Source: Bradyrhizobium sp. WSM1743 (GTDB lineage: Bacteria > Pseudomonadota > Alphaproteobacteria > Rhizobiales > Xanthobacteraceae). Taken from it: 64,000 bases of DNA. This document shows, piece after piece, positions 51,887-60,696 of this stretch. The stretch is from assembly GCF_000473065.1 (NCBI RefSeq), contig NZ_AXAZ01000040.1, forward strand, positions 175 through 64,174, given 5' to 3'. Made by a program: the position numbers and the translations under genes. The first letter of the stretch is position 1. Each line of letters begins with the position of its first letter. Below the pieces are notes generated by a model. It did not search any database. It was not told the DNA's origin and saw nothing but the letters and a program-made list of their open reading frames with translations.

Positions 51887-53344
51887 TCAGGCGGTCGCAC
51901 CGCGCTTCACGACGAAATCGATCAGCGAGAACAGCTGCTTCCGCCAGAACAGCAAGATGCTCATTAGATAGGTCGCGCCGAAACATGACGACAGCAGCCC
52001 CATCCGCAAATACGGGTTGATGTCCGGCGTTGCCTCGCGGCACAGCACGACCGCGCCGTAGGCCAGCACAATGGCGCAAAGGCAGCCTGCGATGGGACGC
52101 AGAAACTGGCTCCAGCTCAGGCCCAGCAGCCGCAGCGCCAGCGCAAACGTCACGGGCGTCACCACGAGCTGTGCGAACGCGAAGATCGTCGCCAGCTGGC
52201 CAATGTCGCGCGACGGAAGCAGGAACATTGCGGGCACGACCGAGCAGAATTTCAGGATGTTCAGCCCAAAGACGTAATTCGGCTTGCCCAAGGCGCCGAA
52301 ATAGGCGCTGTTGACGAATTGCACCGTCTGGATCGCGCCAATGAGCATCAGCGGCCGCATCACCGCTTCGCTGCCGCTCCACTTTGCGCCGAACAGCAGC
52401 AGGGAAAACTCCGGCGCGATCGCTGCAAGCAACACGAAGATGGGAGAGCCGACCAGCGCGCCGAGACTGACGCTGCGCAAGTATGCGCCGGCAATGCGGT
52501 CGCGCTCGTGTGCGATCTTGGAGAGCGCGCTCAGCGCGACGTCCATGACCGCCTGGGTGAGGAGCTGCATCAGGATGATGTAGACCCGCGCACCGACCGT
52601 GTAGATGCCGAGGGCGGCGACGCCATAAAGCGACAGGATGATCATGTCGATGGTGCGAACGATGGCGAAATCCAGCAGCCTGTTCAGCACGACATGGACG
52701 CTATAGCCGGAGAGCTCGCGAAAGCTTCCGGAATCGTAGCCGCGCATCGGCAGCCACCGCGGCTGGCTCCAGAGCCACAAGCCGCTGACCGCGCTCTGAA
52801 CGACCACCTGGATCACGAGGCTGAGCGCGCCGAACCCGGCATAGGCGCAGGCAATTCCCACAAGACCGGAGATGGCCGTCGCCACCATGGTCCTGACCGC
52901 GAGCACACGAAAATCCATCTGGCGCTTGTAAAGCGCCTCCTGGAACAGGGTCGCGGTGCCGATCGGGAGCGAGAGGCTCGCGGCCGTCAGCAGCGGTGCG
53001 AGCCCTTTAACGTCAAGCCAATGCTCGATGTCCGTCGCCAGGAGAGCAATCAGGACCGCCAGAACCGTCGAAGCTGCAAAGGAGCAGAAGAAGGGCAGCG
53101 TGATATCGGCAGGCTCCAGCGTCCGCCGCTGGATCAACGCATCACCGAAGCCGAACTCCGCGATCGAGCTCAAGAGCAACAGAATGAAGGCGACCAGCGC
53201 TGCAAGACCGAAATCCGCGGGATTCAGCAGCCGGGCCAGAACCAGAAACAGGACGAACGACAGCGCCCGGCCGCCCCAATTCTGTGCAAGCGACCAGAAC
53301 AAGGCGACCACGACCTGATGTTGTTTGCCTTGCGTGGCGTTCAT
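51887..53344 (-). CDS. Oligosaccharide flippase, Wzx type (second copy)
   Basis: A 485-residue protein with about 12 to 14 membrane helices. It starts LFWSLAQNWGGRALSFVLFLVLARLLNPADFGLAALVAF, the classical opening of the polysaccharide transporter (PST) family, and contains FGFGDALIQRRTLEPADITLPFF, also typical of WzxC-like proteins. The ATG at 53344 is chosen because the frame upstream is charged and unlike the family. The pyruvyltransferase gene starts 19 bases after its stop, so they form a two-gene operon. It is a different sequence type from the flippase at 43266. Confidence 0.88.
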   Translation of the reverse strand: MNATQGKQHQVVVALFWSLAQNWGGRALSFVLFLVLARLLNPADFGLAALVAFILLLLSSIAEFGFGDALIQRRTLEPADITLPFFCSFAASTVLAVLIALLATDIEHWLDVKGLAPLLTAASLSLPIGTATLFQEALYKRQMDFRVLAVRTMVATAISGLVGIACAYAGFGALSLVIQVVVQSAVSGLWLWSQPRWLPMRGYDSGSFRELSGYSVHVVLNRLLDFAIVRTIDMIILSLYGVAALGIYTVGARVYIILMQLLTQAVMDVALSALSKIAHERDRIAGAYLRSVSLGALVGSPIFVLLAAIAPEFSLLLFGAKWSGSEAVMRPLMLIGAIQTVQFVNSAYFGALGKPNYVFGLNILKFCSVVPAMFLLPSRDIGQLATIFAFAQLVVTPVTFALALRLLGLSWSQFLRPIAGCLCAIVLAYGAVVLCREATPDINPYLRMGLLSSCFGATYLMSILLFWRKQLFSLIDFVVKRGATA

Positions 53345-53566
53345 CAACAAATCGACCCAATTCCGACAGATCCAACCACAATCGCAGACTAAACGACGTG
53401 CACGACGCTGCCGCGACCATCTCCGATCACGGCGGAGCACTGAATGCTCGCTACATTACGACGGAGTGATGGCAATCAGATGAGTGCCGTCACGATTCCG
53501 ATTTAGAGTGGAAGTGAGTTCAAATCGTGGACTACACTCCCATCAACCTTTGCGAAGTGATGCAAA

Positions 53567-54724
53567 ATGGATGCCTTGATGAATTCGCCCGCTCAGCGTT
53601 CTCTCCGTAGCTCCAGGCGCTTGCGTGTGGCCATCTACGCACCGCATTTTGCGGAATACTCCTACCGGCTCGCATCGGGATTGGCGCATCATTGCGACGT
53701 CCGCCTCGTGCTCAACCGCAAGGATGCGAACCAGCAATGGGAACTGGCCGATATCGCGGTGGCGGCGCCGTTCGAGACACGGATCCGCGACCTGAGCCTG
53801 CGCCGCGGCGGCGCGATCGGTATCCCCGCATCGTTCCTGGACATAATATCGTTTCGTCCGGACGTGATTCACTGTCACGAGGTTCCAGAGATTTACACGT
53901 CCAAGCTGATCCAGCTGTTCCGTCCGCTGGGCATTCCGCTGGTGCTGACGGTTCACGATGCGATTCCGCATTCGGAAGGCGGCTCCGGCACCTCGCCACG
54001 TGAAGATGCCTGGCGCGGGCGCATGCGCGCAGCCGCGTCGGTCGTCACCACGCATGGCGAGAGCTGTATTGCCGATTTTCGCAGCGCCTCGCCTGACTTC
54101 AAGGGCGAAACGATCTCCAGCATGCACGGCGTGCTCATGGTTCCACCAGCCGGACGTGCCGCTACCGCGCCCGAATCCACACGGATCCTGTTTTTTGGAC
54201 GGATGTGGGCTTACAAGGGCCTCGACGTCTTCATCGATGCAATCGACATATTGGCCCGGCGCGGTGTGGAGCATGAAGCGATCGTCGCCGGCCGCGGCCC
54301 CGAGATGACACGGCTCGGCGCGCGGATGGAGGCGATGCCAACGGTCAAGACCATCAACGCCTACATTTCGCCTGCCGACACCGGACGACTGTTTCAATCC
54401 GCCACCGTGGTTGCCCTGCCCTATAAGGATGCAACACAGAGCGGCGTGCTTGCATCCGCCTATGGCAATTCGCGGCCCGTCGTCGCCAGCGCCACCGGCG
54501 GCATTCCCGACGTCGTGACCGACGGCGTCAACGGGCTGCTGGTCCCTCCCGGCGACGCCACGGCATTGGCCGACGCGCTGGAGCGCGTGCTGACCTCGAG
54601 GTCTTTGGCCGCGACATTGACCGAAGGCGCACGGCAGACTGCAGCCGGCCTCCTGAACTGGGACCGCATTGCCGAGCAGCTACTCGGGTCCTATCACAGG
54701 CTCGCCGGTCGCACCGTGAGCTGA
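53567..54724 (+). CDS. Glycosyltransferase, GT4 type
   Basis: A 385-residue GT4 enzyme, divergent from the flippase gene with 222 bases between them. The acceptor half has RVAIYAPHFAEYSYRLASGLAHHCDVRLV, PDVIHCHEVPEIYTSKLIQLF and VLTVHDAIPHSEGGSG. The donor half has ILFFGRMWAYKGLDVFIDAIDIL, SATVVALPYKDATQSGVLASAYGNSRPVVASATGGIPDVVTDGVNGLLVPPGD. The EX7E-like motif is weaker than usual (the first Glu is replaced around YKDATQSG), which is common in part of the family. Sugar and acceptor are unknown. Confidence 0.88.
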   Translation: MDALMNSPAQRSLRSSRRLRVAIYAPHFAEYSYRLASGLAHHCDVRLVLNRKDANQQWELADIAVAAPFETRIRDLSLRRGGAIGIPASFLDIISFRPDVIHCHEVPEIYTSKLIQLFRPLGIPLVLTVHDAIPHSEGGSGTSPREDAWRGRMRAAASVVTTHGESCIADFRSASPDFKGETISSMHGVLMVPPAGRAATAPESTRILFFGRMWAYKGLDVFIDAIDILARRGVEHEAIVAGRGPEMTRLGARMEAMPTVKTINAYISPADTGRLFQSATVVALPYKDATQSGVLASAYGNSRPVVASATGGIPDVVTDGVNGLLVPPGDATALADALERVLTSRSLAATLTEGARQTAAGLLNWDRIAEQLLGSYHRLAGRTVS

Positions 54725-54741
54725 CCGCGACAGGCGGCCTC

Positions 54742-55830
54742 TCAAACCGATTGCTCGATCTGCGGTCGAAAGAACAGGCTGCGGATTGCACCGTCCAGCA
54801 ATCGTCTCAGCCTGACCTCGATCAATTCATAGCTGATCGCGCTTGCCACCAACGACATCACCAGCCCGAGCCCGATGAAGGCGGCCCACAGCAGCCAGCG
54901 GTCGACGCCGACGGCGACCAGCTTCAGGCCGACCACCTGCAAGGGGAACAGCACGAAGGGATGCACGAGATAGAGGCTGTAGCTGATCTTGCCGACATAT
55001 TGCAGCGCCGGCGTACTCAGAGCCCTCCCGAAGCCTGATTCCGGGGCAAGCACCATGCCGAACAGCAGAAATCCGGGGATGAGCCCCACGAACGGGTGAA
55101 ACAGCACCAGGCTCGCATACAGCGCGGCCGCGCAGGCGAGGCCCGCGAGCAGCCCGACGGGTCCGGGAATGGAGATGCGAAATCCGATCGCGCTGAACAG
55201 CATGCCGATGCAGAAGAATGCCGTGATCGGCCAATGCATCAGGCAGGCGATGCCCAGCAGGATCAAGGGCGCGGCCAGCAATCTGCCCCCGGTGCGCCAC
55301 ATCGAGAATGTCAGCGCAAACCAGATGTAGAACGCCCACTCATAGGTCAATGTCCAGGCATTCTGCTGGGCAATGGGCAGGCCGAGCGCGTCCTGCACGA
55401 AGAACAGATTGGCCGCAAAGATTGCGAGATAGCTGGTCAGATCGACCCCGCGGAAGAACTTGTAGGCCACGATCGGACCGACCGCGAACAACGCAAGGTG
55501 CAGGACGACGAATACCGGCATGATGCGCAGGACGCGGTCGAAGAAGAACCGCGACAACGAACCGTGCCGCACCAGGCTCGCCGGGATCAGAAAGCCGCTG
55601 ATCATGAAGAACAGCTCGACGCCGTGCCCGCCGACATTGATCACCGATTGCAGCCAGGACCAGAGCGGCGGCAGGAAGCCGGGATCTGGAATGTCGTACA
55701 TGCCTCCCTTCGGCATGTCGTAGAAATGGTCCATCAGCACGCTCAGCGCCGCGATGCCGCGAAGGCCCTGGACCGAAGGAACGAACGATCCATCAAAGGC
55801 GGCGCCCGGCTGGTGCGGTGTCTTGATCAC
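54742..55830 (-). CDS. Membrane acyltransferase, acyltransferase-3 family
   Basis: A 362-residue protein starting from GTG at 55830, which overlaps the stop of the previous gene as GTGA; the long frame upstream is a shadow. It has SVQGLRGIAALSVLMDHFYD with the family R and H, VGGHGVELFFMISGFLIPASL, FFFDRVLRIMPVFVVLHLALF and TLTYEWAFYIWFALTF. The end carries FRPQIEQSV. It is the last gene of a four-gene minus-strand operon with two other acyltransferases and a Wzy-like protein, so it should decorate the same polymer. Confidence 0.88.
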   Translation of the reverse strand: MIKTPHQPGAAFDGSFVPSVQGLRGIAALSVLMDHFYDMPKGGMYDIPDPGFLPPLWSWLQSVINVGGHGVELFFMISGFLIPASLVRHGSLSRFFFDRVLRIMPVFVVLHLALFAVGPIVAYKFFRGVDLTSYLAIFAANLFFVQDALGLPIAQQNAWTLTYEWAFYIWFALTFSMWRTGGRLLAAPLILLGIACLMHWPITAFFCIGMLFSAIGFRISIPGPVGLLAGLACAAALYASLVLFHPFVGLIPGFLLFGMVLAPESGFGRALSTPALQYVGKISYSLYLVHPFVLFPLQVVGLKLVAVGVDRWLLWAAFIGLGLVMSLVASAISYELIEVRLRRLLDGAIRSLFFRPQIEQSV

Positions 55831-56933
55831 TCTGCGGCACCCTGCGTGCTGAGGGCGGGCTCGAGAACGACCGGCTTTCTTCGCGCCGAGCGGAACCTTT
55901 GCCCGAAGGAAATGCAGGGCTTCTCGACGAAGGCGTAGGTCATCCAGCTGACCAGGATCGACAACGCCAGGATCACGACCATGAAGATCGACCATCCCAG
56001 CGGCCCGTCGCCGAACCAAAAGAGGCGATGGATCGCGACGATCACGAACGGCGACATCAGGTAGACCGAATAGCTGATCACGCCGACGAACGCCATCGGG
56101 CGCCACGCCATTCGCTCTCCGAACACGGCAAAGGCGATGAAGACCAGCGCCGCGCCGACATAGGCCGATCCGATCGAATAGCTATAGAAGAAATTCTCGT
56201 GGTACACGCCTCCGAAACGCCGGTCGGACAGCGTGACGGCGAAGATCGCATACAAAAGCGTGCAGACGGCCACATGGGTCCATCGCAGCTTGCCGCCGAT
56301 GACGGTGTCGCGGATGATCTTGCCCAGGAACATGGCCGACAGGTTCAACCCGACCTCCATCACCGAGGAGACTGTCCTGTTCTCGACCAGGAGCGCAGCG
56401 GTGGTCCCGACCAGCGCGGCCGCAACGACAATCGTCACTGCTGTGAAACGCTGGTTCAGCAGCCCCATCGCAAAGAGAATCGTGCATCCGACGTAGAACA
56501 GCAGCTCGATCGCCAGCGTCCAGTAGAACACCCAGAGGTTCGGGACGTTCACGAAAGTCTGCAACATCGTCACGTTCGCGGCGACCTGCACCAGCGGATA
56601 GATCTTCGACTCCAGCAGTTGCATCGTCACGAGCCCGACCAGGAGCGACGTCCAGTAGGCTGGATAGAGCCGGAAGAAGCGGCTGATCGTAAAATCCCGC
56701 ACGGGCGTGGTGCTGTCCGGGAAGCTGAATGGAATGACGAAGCCGCTCACGAAGAAGAACAACACGACGCCGAACCGGCCAAAGTTCATGTAGTAGCCGA
56801 ACACGTCATGTATGGGCCAATAATAGGCGCCCGTCGGGTGCTTTTCGACGATCACCTCGAATACATGCTGAACCAGGACCGACAACACGGCAATGCCGCG
56901 CAACGTATCGATGAATGCGAGCCGTCTATGCAT
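55827..56933 (-). CDS. Membrane acyltransferase, acyltransferase-3 family
   Basis: A 368-residue protein. The first helix has LAFIDTLRGIAVLSVLVQHVFE, then GRFGVVLFFFVSGFVIPFSFPD and ISRFFRLYPAYWTSLLVG, and the middle holds FYWTLAIELLFYVGCTILF. These match the OafA-like family. A late FVEKPCISFGQRF resembles the end of the domain in other members. The Wzy-like gene ends nine bases before it, and the next acyltransferase overlaps it by four bases, so all are in one operon. The acyl group and target sugar are not known. Confidence 0.9.
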   Translation of the reverse strand: MHRRLAFIDTLRGIAVLSVLVQHVFEVIVEKHPTGAYYWPIHDVFGYYMNFGRFGVVLFFFVSGFVIPFSFPDSTTPVRDFTISRFFRLYPAYWTSLLVGLVTMQLLESKIYPLVQVAANVTMLQTFVNVPNLWVFYWTLAIELLFYVGCTILFAMGLLNQRFTAVTIVVAAALVGTTAALLVENRTVSSVMEVGLNLSAMFLGKIIRDTVIGGKLRWTHVAVCTLLYAIFAVTLSDRRFGGVYHENFFYSYSIGSAYVGAALVFIAFAVFGERMAWRPMAFVGVISYSVYLMSPFVIVAIHRLFWFGDGPLGWSIFMVVILALSILVSWMTYAFVEKPCISFGQRFRSARRKPVVLEPALSTQGAAE

Positions 56934-56942
56934 CGTTCGTTC

Positions 56943-58280
56943 TCACCTGCCCCCGCTCGCCGCCGGTAGATCCGGGCGGAACTCTTCCAATGGTCGCATC
57001 GGTGGCCGCATGACGATTGGCACGACGTCAGTCCCCCGTGAGGAGGTCGCACGCCGAGAGAACACCTCGCTGAAGCTCAATGCGATGATCAGCAGGCCGG
57101 ATGCCGGGCCGTAGTTCAGCACCGTGATCGTGAACAGGTTGACAACGAAGAGCAGCGTCAGCTTGTACACGTCGGTTGCTCCGAATGTCGCCCGGAACAC
57201 CATCACCATGAACGCGACGAAGGGGAGACCGAACATCAGATAGGTCCCGATGTAGAAATTGTCGACGGGCACCCAAAAAGCCGCAAGCGGCGAGAACAGC
57301 TGCTGCGGATAGTTGAAACAACCCGCACCGCAGCCAGTCACCAGACCGATCGGCATAAGCTGGCTCAGGTAGATGAACGGTTTCTGCCAGCTGTTGTTGA
57401 TGCGATCGACGATGCTGAAGAGGGTCGAGTGCGGCACGGCGGCGGTGCCCGAGGCGACCACGATCATGAAGAACGGTACGAAGATCGATGCGAAGGACCA
57501 CTGCGCGATCGACCGGATCGCGGGGAAGCGCGATTTCTCCGGCAGCATCCGCACGAACACCAGCAACAGCAAATAGAGCACGAGGACGATCATGGTCGTC
57601 TTGCTCGTGGTCAGTTTGATGGCATAGATCGCGACGGAACCGAACAGGAGGCACCATGTCGTGCTCATGCGAATGGAGGTGATCGCGAACGATACGAGGA
57701 TGAAGAACGCGGCCATGGTATTGTCGGCCGCAAAGCCCATGAGGCGCTGGTCGTCGCCGCCATAGGCCCACCACAACCGGCCGGCTTCGCGTACGGCGCC
57801 GAAGGACTCGTATTTGTACCCCACCCAAGGCATCAGGTAGAATTTCGTCAGGAAAACGCCGATCATGGACAGGTAGAAGGTCACGGCGATGACCGACAGA
57901 AGCTTTCGGTATGAGCCCAGGCTCGAATCGCAGAAGCAGAATCCGACGAACACCGGCAGCATCATCTTGAACGATGAGACCGCTGCGTTGACCGTGCCCA
58001 GCATGAAGTAGCCGAGCACAAGCGACAGCATGATCTGCACGAACACCAGCAGGGCCAGGGTGCTGCGATTGCGCAGGATGCAATGGACGAAGAACTGGAC
58101 AAGGCACAGAATCGCAATGGCGTCGGGCACGTACCAGAGCGCGTTGATGTGATAGGTGCTGGTGTAATAGCGGATCACGCCGCCGAAGGCGTCGCGGACC
58201 AGATAGGCGCCGAGCGCGATCGCCTCGATGTTGAGACTGATCAGCGTGATTTGCGGCCGGTTCAGCGTGAGGATGGTCAT
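56943..58280 (-). CDS. Wzy-like exopolysaccharide polymerase (O-antigen ligase/polymerase type)
   Basis: A 445-residue protein with about ten to eleven helices. The start is the ATG at 58280, seven bases after the stop of the acyltransferase upstream. It has a large periplasmic loop between about residues 275 and 340 with FSIVDRINNSWQKPFIYLSQLMPIGLVTGCGAGCFNYPQQLFSPLAAFWVPVDNFYIGTYLMFGLP, where DNFYI and the G-G-C run recall the Wzy_C type motif of polymerases and ligases. No other polymerase candidate is in the locus, so this is my best pick for Wzy. Sequence conservation is low in this family and the call is partly by context. Confidence 0.7.
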   Translation of the reverse strand: MTILTLNRPQITLISLNIEAIALGAYLVRDAFGGVIRYYTSTYHINALWYVPDAIAILCLVQFFVHCILRNRSTLALLVFVQIMLSLVLGYFMLGTVNAAVSSFKMMLPVFVGFCFCDSSLGSYRKLLSVIAVTFYLSMIGVFLTKFYLMPWVGYKYESFGAVREAGRLWWAYGGDDQRLMGFAADNTMAAFFILVSFAITSIRMSTTWCLLFGSVAIYAIKLTTSKTTMIVLVLYLLLLVFVRMLPEKSRFPAIRSIAQWSFASIFVPFFMIVVASGTAAVPHSTLFSIVDRINNSWQKPFIYLSQLMPIGLVTGCGAGCFNYPQQLFSPLAAFWVPVDNFYIGTYLMFGLPFVAFMVMVFRATFGATDVYKLTLLFVVNLFTITVLNYGPASGLLIIALSFSEVFSRRATSSRGTDVVPIVMRPPMRPLEEFRPDLPAASGGR

Positions 58281-58287
58281 ATCCGGC

Positions 58288-59499
58288 TCAGTTCGTCGGC
58301 CGCGCCGATGGCGCCGGAGAAGCCGAGAAATCGGACCGGCTGCCAAGAGCGTTCCGCATCAGCCTGCCGCCAGGGATCTCGACGTAGAGATAGGTGAAGT
58401 GCGACACCGCCAGCACGGCGGCCAGCGAGACGACGAGATTCAGCGTGGCCGGCAGGCCCGCCCAGACCGAATCGAGAGCGGCGATCCGCCCGGCCCCGAG
58501 CGCGCGCACGAAATACTCGGCCAGCAGCACCACGAGCGCATGCACCATGTAGATCGAGTAGGAGCGGCGCCCGAGCCAGACCAATGGCCCCGCCACCAGC
58601 ATCCGCGGCACCAGCATCGCATCCGGAAAGGCGAGCAAGCTGCCGAGGAAGATCGCGAACGTCACCGGCGCGAGGAAGGTTGCCGCGGGATTGGTCTCCG
58701 CCACGGACACGAGGGCGATGCTGGCGATCATGGCGACAAACTGCACCACGCCCTGGACGGCAGGGCCCGGCCTGGCCGGCAGGCAATCGACGATCCGCAC
58801 CGTCAGCACACCCAGAAAGAAGCTCACGAAACAGCGCAGGATGCCGAAATCGGTCTGAAGCCCGAGACTTCTCTTGTCGAGCACGAAAATGATGAAGACG
58901 AGGCTCCCCACCGCAAGCAGCCCGCAGAGAACGTAGAACCACAACAGGGAACGCATCCGCTGGGCAAACAGGACGATCAGGCCGAACACCAGATACGTGT
59001 AGAACTCGACGCTGATGCTCCAGCTCGGCGCATTCCAGCTGAGATAGTCGATGAACCCCATCGAGTGCAGCAGCAGGATGTTGAGCACGAAAGAATAGGC
59101 GTTGTTCACCTCGAAGGCTGCCGGCGCGGCGACCACGACGCCCGCCATGACCAGGCTGATGCGCAGCAGACGGAACAACAGATTGGCCATCAGCATGACG
59201 ATGTGCAGCGGATAGACCCTCGCCAGGCGCCGCACCATGAACTCGCGCAGCGAGAAGCGCCCGAAGTCGCTCTCGACGTAGCTGAGCGACATGACGATCC
59301 CGCTGAGAACAAAGAACAAATCGACCAGCAGCCAAGCGCTTCTGAAAAACGAGCAGTTGATCCACGCATTGTGCGGGAACGCCGCGAGGAAAGTCGGCAT
59401 CAGCAGAAGGTGGTGAATCACCACCGAAGTCGCGGCGATCCCTCGAATGCTGTCGAGCGGCAGGACATGCGCCTTCTCACGATGAACCAACTCCGTCAC
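58288..59499 (-). CDS. Membrane acyltransferase, acyltransferase-3 family
   Basis: A 403-residue protein, first gene of the four-gene operon. It has LPLDSIRGIAATSVVIHHLLL with the family R and H, AWLLVDLFFVLSGIVMSLSYVESDFGRFSLREFMVRRLARVYPLHIV, and NAPSWSISVEFYTYLVFGLIVL. The last 30 residues are Ser/Pro-rich. Its plan is closest to the acyltransferase at 49353 (both share the SWSIS-EF motif), which suggests a duplication. It would be transcribed from the long AT-richer space at 59500-60095, divergent from the small exported protein and Wzc genes. Confidence 0.88.
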   Translation of the reverse strand: MTELVHREKAHVLPLDSIRGIAATSVVIHHLLLMPTFLAAFPHNAWINCSFFRSAWLLVDLFFVLSGIVMSLSYVESDFGRFSLREFMVRRLARVYPLHIVMLMANLLFRLLRISLVMAGVVVAAPAAFEVNNAYSFVLNILLLHSMGFIDYLSWNAPSWSISVEFYTYLVFGLIVLFAQRMRSLLWFYVLCGLLAVGSLVFIIFVLDKRSLGLQTDFGILRCFVSFFLGVLTVRIVDCLPARPGPAVQGVVQFVAMIASIALVSVAETNPAATFLAPVTFAIFLGSLLAFPDAMLVPRMLVAGPLVWLGRRSYSIYMVHALVVLLAEYFVRALGAGRIAALDSVWAGLPATLNLVVSLAAVLAVSHFTYLYVEIPGGRLMRNALGSRSDFSASPAPSARPTN

Positions 59500-60095
59500 A
59501 TCAACATTCCATAGCTATTGCACCGCAGCAGTGTGTATCAGGTCTCGCGCATGTTCAATCTCTGCGACACACGGACTCGCACGCGATGCATGACGACCGA
59601 CGATACTTTCAATGCTCGCAGATCATTCGGACATGCGAGCGCCAACTTCACGCCACTTTTTGTTTGAGGCGCCGCGTGCTTCGGGCGCAAATTTCATCAG
59701 CTGTGATGATTGCGAGTATTTGCGTGGAAAGTGTGCGCGAAATTCGGCGCTGTTGCGATAGAGACCATTCCTAAGACATTGGTCTATCTGCGTATGGATG
59801 TCGCAGCGAAAAATCTTTTTGTCGGAGGGAACAATACAAGCGCGCCGTGACTTGTGTCGGTTTTGCGAACTGCAGGCCTGCGAGTGCCTGATATGTTTTC
59901 AAGTTGCAACATTCATGAGCGCGACATGCCAATCTCGCAGGCATTGTAAGTCGTGCTTTTACAACCGAAGAAAAAAACCGGGCAACGTTATCGTTGTCGA
60001 CGATCTGCGCCAGCTTTTGCGCCGCACAAAAAGATGACACAGTTACCTGCCAAGTTTCGTGTGTTCTCCTATTGCAACAGAAGCAAGGAACACGG
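59500..60095. promoter_or_regulatory. 596-bp divergent control region of the exopolysaccharide locus
   Basis: No gene is supported here; the frame at 59798-60037 has no ribosome-binding site or family pattern. The region is clearly lower in GC than its surroundings and separates two divergent operons (acyltransferase/Wzy to the left, small exported protein/Wzc to the right). It contains the inverted repeat TCATCA-GCTG-TGATGA at 59694-59709, a candidate operator. Several T-rich tracts such as CTTTTTGTTTG near 59657 fit a promoter or binding region for a histone-like or MucR-type regulator, which is inference. Confidence 0.5.
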
Positions 60096-60665
60096 ATGGG
60101 CCGCGGACTAACACGTCGTCATGCACAGCCGCGATGGCTATCGACTGTCTTGATAGGTTCTGCGCTGATCGTTTCGAGCGCCGATGCTTGCCGCGCCCAG
60201 TGCGTCGAATTCTCGGACCGCGCCTCGCAGCTCGAACTCGACACCTTCGTCAAGTCGCCCTCCTCGCTTCTGGAGCGACTGCGTAATGACAAAGAGAAGC
60301 TGAGATATCGGCTCGCGACTCTCATCGCGACCAATCCATCGGTGTTGCCCTCCGTGCAGACGCTCATCTCCGCATCGACTTCGAGCGATCGGTCGGCCAT
60401 CGGCGCCGCGCTGCGGATTGCCGAAGGGCGGTGCACGTCGACGAAGCCTGACGCGGCGCGCAAGATCAGGGATTTCGCGCAACGGATCGGCGATCTCAAC
60501 GTGCAAGCAGGCTATTCCGCAGCGGGCGAGGACGACTCCGGCGCCCAGCAGGCCCAATCGCAAGGCAAGGGCCTTGCGCAGCCGCCGCGAGGCGGAGCCC
60601 TGCTCGACGGCGAATGGAAGACCAAGCTGGCCAACCCGTTCAAGCCTGTCCCCCTTCCGAATTGA
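60096..60665 (+). CDS. Exported hypothetical protein next to Wzc
   Basis: A 189-residue protein. The ATG at 60096 follows AAGGAA and opens a signal peptide (WLSTVLIGSALIVSSADACRAQ); the longer frame is rejected. The mature part is mostly helical: SQLELDTFVKSPSSLLERLRNDKEKLRYRLATLIATNPSVLPSVQTLISA, then IGAALRIAEGRCTSTKPDAARKIRDFAQRIGDLNVQAGYSAA, and a Gln/Gly-rich tail ending in NPFKPVPLPN. I do not know a named family; similar short proteins accompany exopolysaccharide genes in Bradyrhizobium. It lies 31 bases upstream of the wzc-like gene, likely in one operon, so a role in export is possible. Confidence 0.7.
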   Translation: MGRGLTRRHAQPRWLSTVLIGSALIVSSADACRAQCVEFSDRASQLELDTFVKSPSSLLERLRNDKEKLRYRLATLIATNPSVLPSVQTLISASTSSDRSAIGAALRIAEGRCTSTKPDAARKIRDFAQRIGDLNVQAGYSAAGEDDSGAQQAQSQGKGLAQPPRGGALLDGEWKTKLANPFKPVPLPN

Positions 60666-60696
60666 TCAGTGATCGTCAAAGGCAGCGAATTAGCAA

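Noticed and set aside
59798..60037. A 79-residue Cys-rich frame in the control region
   Set aside because: There is no ribosome-binding site, no recognisable family, and the composition is that of the surrounding non-coding DNA.
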